Below are positions 39,455 through 44,838 of a DNA stretch of 44,838 bases, piece by piece (position 1 is the first letter of the stretch; each line of letters begins with the position of its first letter). Source of the DNA: Bacteroidales bacterium (GTDB lineage Bacteria > Bacteroidota > Bacteroidia > Bacteroidales > UBA932); contig JAFUDV010000050.1 in NCBI GenBank assembly GCA_017464245.1, forward strand, positions 1-44,838, in the 5' to 3' direction. The notes beneath the pieces were generated by a model. That model was not told where the DNA came from. It saw nothing but the letters and a program-made list of their open reading frames with translations, and did no database searches. Made by a program: the position numbers and the translations under genes.

Positions 39455-42400
39455 ATGTCTTTCGTACACCTTCACGTCCATACCCAGTATTCCATCCTCG
39501 ACGGGCAGTCGTCCATCGAGAACCTGTTCAACCGGGCCGAGGAGCTCGGGATGCCCGGCCTTGCCATCACGGACCACGGCAACATGTACGGGGTGAAGGA
39601 GTTCTTCAAGTACGCGAAGAAGCATCCGAACGTGAAACCCGTCATCGGATGCGAGATCTATGTGTCCAAGGGTGACCATCGCGTGAAGGAGAAGGGGTAT
39701 TACCACCTGATCCTGTTGGCGAAGAACTACAACGGCTACAAGAACCTCGTGAAGATCGTGTCCACGGCGCACATCGAGGGCATGTACTACCGCCCCCGCG
39801 TGAGCCACGAAGTGCTGGAGAAGTACCACGAGGACCTGATCTGCAGCTCCGCCTGCATGGCGGGCGAAGTGCCCCGCGCCATCCTGGCGGGGGACATGAA
39901 GAAGGTGGACGAGGTTATCGAGTGGCACAAGCGGGTGTTCGGGGACGACTACTACCTGGAGGTGATGCTCCACAAGACGGAGGTCCCCGGCCTCTCGCAG
40001 GAGGTGTACGACAACCAGATGATCTACAACAAGGTCATCTTCGAGCTGGCGGAAAAGCACGGGGTGAAGGTCATCGCGACGAACGACGTGCATTTCGTCC
40101 GGAAGGAGGACGGTCCGGTCCACGACCGGCTCATCTGCCTGACCACCAATTCCTATGTGGACGATCCGGACCGCCTGCGCTATACCCAGCAGGAATTTCT
40201 CAAGAGCGAGGAGGAGATGCTGGCCCTTTTCCCGGACCACCCGGAGGCCATCGCCAACACGCTGGAGGTCCTGGACAAGGTGGAGTCCTATTCCATCGAC
40301 TGCGACCCCATCCTGCCGGTGTATGAGATCGATCCGGCGTTCATGGCGGACATCGACGCGCAGATGGAGAAATACAGGGACGTCATCGACGCGGGCCGGT
40401 GCGACAAGAAGGGGAACTACCGCGGCGACGGTTTCTGCCATTCGGTGGCCTACCTGTGCCATCTGACCTACCAGGGTGCGCACCAGCGCTACGGGGAGAC
40501 CTTCACCGACGAGCAGGCCGAGCGTATCGACTTCGAGCTCAAGACCATCTCCCGCATGGGCTTCCCGGACTACTTCCTCATCGTCCAGGACTATATCGCG
40601 GCCTCCCGCGCCATGGGGTCCATGGTGGGGCCGGGCCGTGGTTCCGCGGCGGGCTCCGTGGTCGCTTACTGCCTGAAAATCACGAATCTGGACCCGATCC
40701 GGTACCAACTCCTGTTCGAGCGTTTCCTGAATCCGGACCGTATTTCCATGCCGGATATCGACGTGGACTTCGAGGACCTGACGAAGGCCCACAACTACGT
40801 GGAGCAGAAGTACGGGGCCGACCATGTCTCCCGCGTCATCACCTTCGGCACGATGGCGGCGAAGAGCGCAATCAAGGATGTCGCCCGTATCAGCCATGTG
40901 TCCATCGACGAGTCCAACCGCCTCACGAAGATGGTTCCGGACCGCCTCTCCGAGAAGAAAGAGAAGGAATACCCCTTCAATCCCAAGCTGGACCAGCTGA
41001 AGCCGGGCTTCAAGGTGGTGGAGAAGGAGGTCGAGGAGGACGATCCCGAGCACGAGGGCCAGAAGCTCCTGATAAAGAAGACCTTCCAGAAGGGTATGGA
41101 GGATGTGGACGTCAAGATCACCCTTAAGAATTGCTACCGGCTGGTTCCGGAGTTCATCGAGGAGCTCAAGAACGGCCCCGAACTGAACAAGGAGGTCCTG
41201 AAGTACGCCCAGGCCCTGGAGGGCTGCGTCCGTCAGGTGGGCGTCCATGCCTGCGCGACCATCATCGGCCGGGGCGACCTGACCGATTTCCTGCCCATGT
41301 GCCTGTCCAAGGACAAGGAGACGGGCGAGGACGTGCGCACTTCCCAGTACGACGGCCATTACATCGAGGACGTGGGCATGCTCAAGATGGACTTCCTGGG
41401 CCTGATCACCCTCTCGATCATCCACAACTGCCTGGACCTCATCAAGGACCGCTTCGGCGAAGACATTGACATCGAGGCGATTCCTATCGACGACAAGCCT
41501 ACCTACGAGCTGTACGGCCGCGGCGACACCGTTTCCGTGTTCCAGTTCGAATCCGAAGGCATGCAGACCTGGCTCCAGAAGCTCCATCCGGAACGGTTCG
41601 AGGACCTCATCGCCATGAACGCCCTGTACCGCCCGGGGCCGATGGACTACATTCCGGATTTCGTGGCCCGTAAGCTCGGCGAGCAGAAGATCGAGTACGA
41701 CCTTCCCGAGATGGAGGAGTACCTGAATGACACTTACGGCGTCACGGTGTACCAGGAGCAGGTGATGCTGCTGTCCCAGAAGCTCGCGAACTTCACCAAG
41801 GGCGAGGCGGACAAGCTCCGCAAGGCCATGGGCAAGAAGCAGATCGACATCCTGAACTCCTTGAAGGACAAGTTCATGAAGGGCGGTCTCGCGAACGGCC
41901 ATCCGGAAAAGGTCCTGGACAAGATCTGGAAGGACTGGGAGAAGTTCGCCCAGTACGCCTTCAACAAGTCCCACGCCACCTGCTACGCCTGGGTGAGCTA
42001 CCAGACGGGCTGGCTCAAGTGCCACTATCCGTCCGAATTCTTCGCCTCCTGCCTGACCAGCGCCAAGAGCATGGAGGAAATCAAGAAGATCATGGACGAC
42101 TGCAAGGGCCATGGCATCAAGATCCTCAACCCGGACGTGAACGAGAGCGCCGCGCATTTCACCGTGAACAAGGAGGGGAACGTGCGTTTCGCCCTCAGCG
42201 GCATGAAAGGCTTCGGCGGGAACATTGTCGACGCCATCCTCAGGGAGCGGGAAGAAAACGGTTGGTTCACCGATATTTACGACTTCGTGGAACGGATGTC
42301 CGGCAGCGTGAACCGCAAGGCGTTCGAGACCCTGTTGTACGCGGGCGCCTTCGACAGTTTCGGCATCCAGCGCCGCCAGTTCGAACTTCCGGGCCGGAGC

Positions 42401-43237
42401 GGGCAACCGTTCCTGGACGAGATCGTGCGCTACGGGGAACTGTACCGGGCCGATACGATGGACACGGCCGCCTCCCTGTTCGGCGACATCGAGGAGATGA
42501 AGCCGGAGCGTCCCGCCGTCCCGGAGATGGCGGGCGAGGTGGACATCCTGGACCAGCTCCAGAAGGAGAAAGAACTCGTGGGCATGTACCTGTCTTCCCA
42601 TCCGCTGGACCGGTATGGCTTTGAACTGAAGACCTTTACGAACTGCGAGATGGGCAGCCTGGCGGCCCTGGTCCAGGAATGCGAGGATACGAAAAAGACC
42701 GCCAAGGTGTGCGTGGCGGGCCTGGTGACGGACTACAAGCAGCTGCTGACCAAGAAGGGAACGCCGTACTCACGGACCACCCTGGAGGATTATTCGGGCA
42801 GCTACGAACTGGCCCTCTTCGGCAAAGACCACGAGGCTTTCTTCAAGTATATGGTGCCGCATGAGGCCCTGTTCCTGGAAGGGGTCATCGAGGAGAAGTT
42901 CTTCCTCAAGCCCGAGGAACGGGCCCAGGGCAAGACGTCCCCGTATGCCTTCAAGGTGAAGAAAGTGACCATGCTGGGCAACGTTTCCGCCGACCGCCTC
43001 AAGGGCTTCAGCCTGAGCATCGACACGCCGATGCTGACCCCCCGTTTCCGGGAGGACCTGGTCCGGGTGGTCCGGAAACACAAAGGGAACATCCCGCTCG
43101 AGATGTTCCTCTTCGATCCGCAGACCCGCTACCGGATCCAATTCAAATCCAACAAGTTCCAGGTGGGCGTTTCCACGGAACTCATCGCCGACCTGCACCG
43201 GATCGGTGTGGACCGGTACGAGGCGTTGCAGAAATAG
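39455..43237 (+). CDS. dnaE: DNA polymerase III alpha subunit
   Basis: This is the 1260-residue replicative polymerase (DnaE1 type). The N-terminal PHP domain keeps the metal-binding residues (HLHVHTQYSILDG, ITDHGNMYG), so it may retain phosphatase or proofreading activity. The polymerase core has SMVGPGRGSAAGSVVAYCL and the catalytic aspartates in PDIDVDF. The tail holds KSHATCYAWVSYQTGWLK, a helix-hairpin-helix region and an OB fold (AKVCVAGLVTDY). Residues about 505-550 carry an acidic/basic insertion (EKEVEEDDPEHEGQ). Its stop abuts the convergent ThiL-like gene with no gap and no terminator. Confidence 0.98.
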   Translation: MSFVHLHVHTQYSILDGQSSIENLFNRAEELGMPGLAITDHGNMYGVKEFFKYAKKHPNVKPVIGCEIYVSKGDHRVKEKGYYHLILLAKNYNGYKNLVKIVSTAHIEGMYYRPRVSHEVLEKYHEDLICSSACMAGEVPRAILAGDMKKVDEVIEWHKRVFGDDYYLEVMLHKTEVPGLSQEVYDNQMIYNKVIFELAEKHGVKVIATNDVHFVRKEDGPVHDRLICLTTNSYVDDPDRLRYTQQEFLKSEEEMLALFPDHPEAIANTLEVLDKVESYSIDCDPILPVYEIDPAFMADIDAQMEKYRDVIDAGRCDKKGNYRGDGFCHSVAYLCHLTYQGAHQRYGETFTDEQAERIDFELKTISRMGFPDYFLIVQDYIAASRAMGSMVGPGRGSAAGSVVAYCLKITNLDPIRYQLLFERFLNPDRISMPDIDVDFEDLTKAHNYVEQKYGADHVSRVITFGTMAAKSAIKDVARISHVSIDESNRLTKMVPDRLSEKKEKEYPFNPKLDQLKPGFKVVEKEVEEDDPEHEGQKLLIKKTFQKGMEDVDVKITLKNCYRLVPEFIEELKNGPELNKEVLKYAQALEGCVRQVGVHACATIIGRGDLTDFLPMCLSKDKETGEDVRTSQYDGHYIEDVGMLKMDFLGLITLSIIHNCLDLIKDRFGEDIDIEAIPIDDKPTYELYGRGDTVSVFQFESEGMQTWLQKLHPERFEDLIAMNALYRPGPMDYIPDFVARKLGEQKIEYDLPEMEEYLNDTYGVTVYQEQVMLLSQKLANFTKGEADKLRKAMGKKQIDILNSLKDKFMKGGLANGHPEKVLDKIWKDWEKFAQYAFNKSHATCYAWVSYQTGWLKCHYPSEFFASCLTSAKSMEEIKKIMDDCKGHGIKILNPDVNESAAHFTVNKEGNVRFALSGMKGFGGNIVDAILREREENGWFTDIYDFVERMSGSVNRKAFETLLYAGAFDSFGIQRRQFELPGRSGQPFLDEIVRYGELYRADTMDTAASLFGDIEEMKPERPAVPEMAGEVDILDQLQKEKELVGMYLSSHPLDRYGFELKTFTNCEMGSLAALVQECEDTKKTAKVCVAGLVTDYKQLLTKKGTPYSRTTLEDYSGSYELALFGKDHEAFFKYMVPHEALFLEGVIEEKFFLKPEERAQGKTSPYAFKVKKVTMLGNVSADRLKGFSLSIDTPMLTPRFREDLVRVVRKHKGNIPLEMFLFDPQTRYRIQFKSNKFQVGVSTELIADLHRIGVDRYEALQK

Positions 43238-44236
43238 CTATTCCTCCCGCCAGCCCTGTGCCTTGACCGGCAGTTCCACGCCTTCCGGCGTGACCAGGAC
43301 GGCGCCGGCTTCCGGCTGCGCGAGATGCCCGATGATGTCGAAGGTCTGGAAATCCCTTCTGAACTTTTCCAGCTGCAGGATGGGAACCGTGAACAGCAGC
43401 CGCATGTCGTCCCCGCCGTTGAAGGCGGCCGAAATCGGGTCGATGTCCAGTTGTTTGCCTAGCTGGAACGTATTACCCTCGAAAGGAAGGCGGTCGGCAT
43501 AGACCTTGGCGCCGAGGCCGCTGTCCCGCTGCAGGCGCTTCAGGGCATCACCGAGGCCCCGCGTCACGAAATAACCGTAGGACGGGTAGATTTCCGCATC
43601 TTCCAGCTTCGCGACCACGCCGCTGTCCAGTTCGGGACGCAGATAGTCGCCCACGAGCATGCGCCAGGGCGTCATGTCGGGCTGGTTCCCTGTCTTCTCG
43701 AAGTCGCGGCGCCCCTTTTCCAGCACTTGCAGGCCCAGATAGGCCGCGCCCAGGCTGCCGGAGACGCACAGGAGGTCCTTGGATTTCGCCGCCATGCGGC
43801 GTTTGTCCGTGAGGAGGGCCGTCTCTCCGGTCGCCGCCAGGGAGATGAACAGCCCGTTGTTGGAAGGCTGCAGGTCCAGGTTCACGGCCTCGAAGCCGTG
43901 TTCCTTCGCCGCGACGGTAATGCCGGTCCACAGTTCCTTGATGTGGTCCAGGTCCAGCTTGGAGGAAATGCCCAGGATGACGTTCAGCAGCTTCGGGTGG
44001 GCCAGGGTGGCGTACAGTTCGCCCACGACCCCCACGACGCTCTTGTACCCCAGATGCTTGAGCGGAAAGTAAACGAGGTTGAAATCAATCCCTTCCAGGA
44101 ACATACGGGCCGCGGTATGGACCTTCCCGCCCTTCTCGGCGGAGTAGGTGAGCCCCGGGACGGGATGATAAGCAGAGAGGCGATAGAGCTGGTCTATCGC
44201 CTCTACTTTTCCGATATCCGAAAAGTTTTCGGCCAT
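43238..44236 (-). CDS. ThiL-like protein (AIR synthase-related), probably catalytically inactive
   Basis: This 332-residue protein aligns along its length with thiamine-monophosphate kinase: LEGIDFNLVYFPLKHLGYKS, LLCVSGSLGAAYLGLQVLEKG, NGGDDMRLLFTVP and the ending ELPVKAQGW. The ATP/metal-binding motifs are lost. GDDAAV is replaced by LTYSAE (29-34), TTD by TAA (41-43), SDIYA by GELYA (72-76), GGDT by NLDL (119-122) and DISDGL by FVTRGL (223-228). Only the late GGDD (274-277) remains. The start at 44236 gives MAENFSDIGK; the frame upstream lies inside the TonB gene. It follows the TonB-family gene by 2 bp. A binding or regulatory role is more likely than kinase activity. Confidence 0.78.
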   Translation of the reverse strand: MAENFSDIGKVEAIDQLYRLSAYHPVPGLTYSAEKGGKVHTAARMFLEGIDFNLVYFPLKHLGYKSVVGVVGELYATLAHPKLLNVILGISSKLDLDHIKELWTGITVAAKEHGFEAVNLDLQPSNNGLFISLAATGETALLTDKRRMAAKSKDLLCVSGSLGAAYLGLQVLEKGRRDFEKTGNQPDMTPWRMLVGDYLRPELDSGVVAKLEDAEIYPSYGYFVTRGLGDALKRLQRDSGLGAKVYADRLPFEGNTFQLGKQLDIDPISAAFNGGDDMRLLFTVPILQLEKFRRDFQTFDIIGHLAQPEAGAVLVTPEGVELPVKAQGWREE

Positions 44237-44238
44237 CT

Positions 44239-44838
44239 TTAGCGGAGCTGGAAGATCACCGGGAAGGTGTAGGTGACCTTGACGGCGCGGTCGCGCTGCT
44301 TGCCCGGCTTCCACTTCGGGGAGCTGGAGACGACACGGACAGCCTCCTTGTCCAGGGACTCGTCCACGCCACGGAGGACCTTCACGTTGGTCACGCGGCC
44401 GTCGGCTTCCACGGTGAACTGGAGGGTGACACGACCCTGCACACCGTTCTCCTTCGCGATTTCAGGATAGACGAGCTTGGAGTTCACCCACTTTGAGAAC
44501 TCGTTCGCATCGCCGCCGTTGAAGGACGGCTTCTGCTCCACGAGCTGGAACGGAATGGCCTCTTCCTCGACTTCCTCTTCCACGACCTCGGCTTCCTTGT
44601 AATCCATGATCTCGACGCCGGTGTTGTCGTCTTCGAGGTTCATGAACATGTCGTCATCGAGCTTGATGTCCTCGTCCACGATGTCGATCTGGTCGGCAAG
44701 GACGGGGATGTTCGGGGCCTCGGGCGGCGGCGGAGGGGTCTCGTTCTGGATGGCGACCATCTCCTCTTCCACGAGGACCTGGGTGGTGTCCTCGAGGACA
44801 GCCACCTGCGCATCCTTGGAGGAATACTCGAAAGCACC
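44239..44838 (-). CDS. TonB-family energy transducer, C-terminal part (5' end outside window)
   Basis: The frame is open from the window edge and gives 199 residues. After a proline-rich segment (ETPPPPPEAP) and an acidic stretch (about residues 45-95, IVDEDIKLDDD and EEEVEEEAI) comes a TonB C-terminal domain: FSKWVNSKLVYPEIAKENGV, QGRVTLQFTVEADGRVTNV, VLRGVDESLDKEAVRVVSSS and PKWKPGKQRDRAVKV, ending FPVIFQLR. Such proteins carry proton-motive energy from the inner membrane to TonB-dependent receptors. The N-terminal membrane helix is beyond the edge. The unusually acidic linker is noted. It is probably co-transcribed with the ThiL-like gene. Confidence 0.9.
   Translation of the reverse strand, partial: GAFEYSSKDAQVAVLEDTTQVLVEEEMVAIQNETPPPPPEAPNIPVLADQIDIVDEDIKLDDDMFMNLEDDNTGVEIMDYKEAEVVEEEVEEEAIPFQLVEQKPSFNGGDANEFSKWVNSKLVYPEIAKENGVQGRVTLQFTVEADGRVTNVKVLRGVDESLDKEAVRVVSSSPKWKPGKQRDRAVKVTYTFPVIFQLR

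Noticed and set aside
39089-42601. 1170-residue open frame antisense to dnaE
   Set aside because: It lies opposite an unmistakable polymerase gene, is rich in low-complexity Val/Leu/His/Asp, and shows no recognisable domain except the shadow of its host. GC-rich codon use produces such frames throughout the window.

Overview
This 44.8 kb window looks like chromosomal DNA of a GC-rich member of the Bacteroidales (phylum Bacteroidota), genus not determined. The evidence is a fused SecDF, a type III glutamine synthetase, a TonB-dependent receptor operon, S46 and S9 dipeptidyl peptidases, a heparinase/GH88 pair, a fimbrillin-like lipoprotein with a FISUMP-type C-terminus, and many promoters of the Bacteroidota type (-7 box TAnnTTTG). 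Start codons lack Shine-Dalgarno sequences. Coding sequence is so GC-rich that very long antisense ORFs lie opposite most genes; these are treated as shadows.

Layout. 1-0.8 kb: 3' end of glycyl-tRNA synthetase and its terminator. 0.8-11.2 kb (minus): a tightly packed six-gene operon for envelope proteins: TonB-dependent receptor, DUF4876 lipoprotein, two DUF6850-type barrels, fimbrillin/FISUMP lipoprotein, S46 dipeptidyl peptidase. It is divergent, across only 50 bp, from a membrane-anchored LytTR regulator coupled to a sodium/solute symporter (11.3-13.5 kb, plus). 13.4-15.0 kb (minus): a TPR/PD40/SPOR-like envelope protein. 15.2-18.2 kb (plus): secDF. 18.3-21.8 kb (minus): PRTase-like protein, codB-type permease, an atypical O6-alkylguanine methyltransferase and cutC. 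21.9-27.5 kb (minus): GH2 enzyme, S9 peptidase, DUF3298 lipoprotein. 27.7-28.8 kb (plus): nitroreductase lipoprotein and a GNAT enzyme carrying a repeat insertion. 29.0-32.1 kb (minus): heparinase-like lyase and GH88 unsaturated glucuronyl hydrolase, probably acting in sequence on a uronate polysaccharide. 32.2-35.7 kb (plus): rpsL-rpsG-fusA-rpsJ. 35.7-38.1 kb (minus): glnN with a leader. 38.3 kb: tRNA-Ile(CAU), followed by an intergenic repeat cluster. 38.7-39.3 kb (minus): DUF554 protein. 39.5-43.2 kb (plus): dnaE. 43.2-44.8 kb (minus): a degenerate ThiL homologue downstream of a TonB-family protein cut by the window edge.

The strongest new observation is upstream of glnN. A 23-codon ORF with seven glutamine codons sits about 22 nt after a promoter-like sequence and is followed by a strong hairpin with a U-rich tail before glnN. 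This has the architecture of ribosome-mediated transcription attenuation, sensing charged tRNA-Gln to control glutamine synthetase. Other points worth following: four genes whose -7 box ends exactly 6 nt before the start codon (near-leaderless mRNAs); a promoter whose predicted start lies inside the terminator of the gene upstream; two kinds of repeat cluster in intergenic DNA that has no obvious promoter role; a dispersed-repeat-like insertion translated inside a GNAT gene; a ThiL homologue that has lost nearly all its metal-binding motifs; and a methyltransferase with PCHL in place of PCHR and an insertion.
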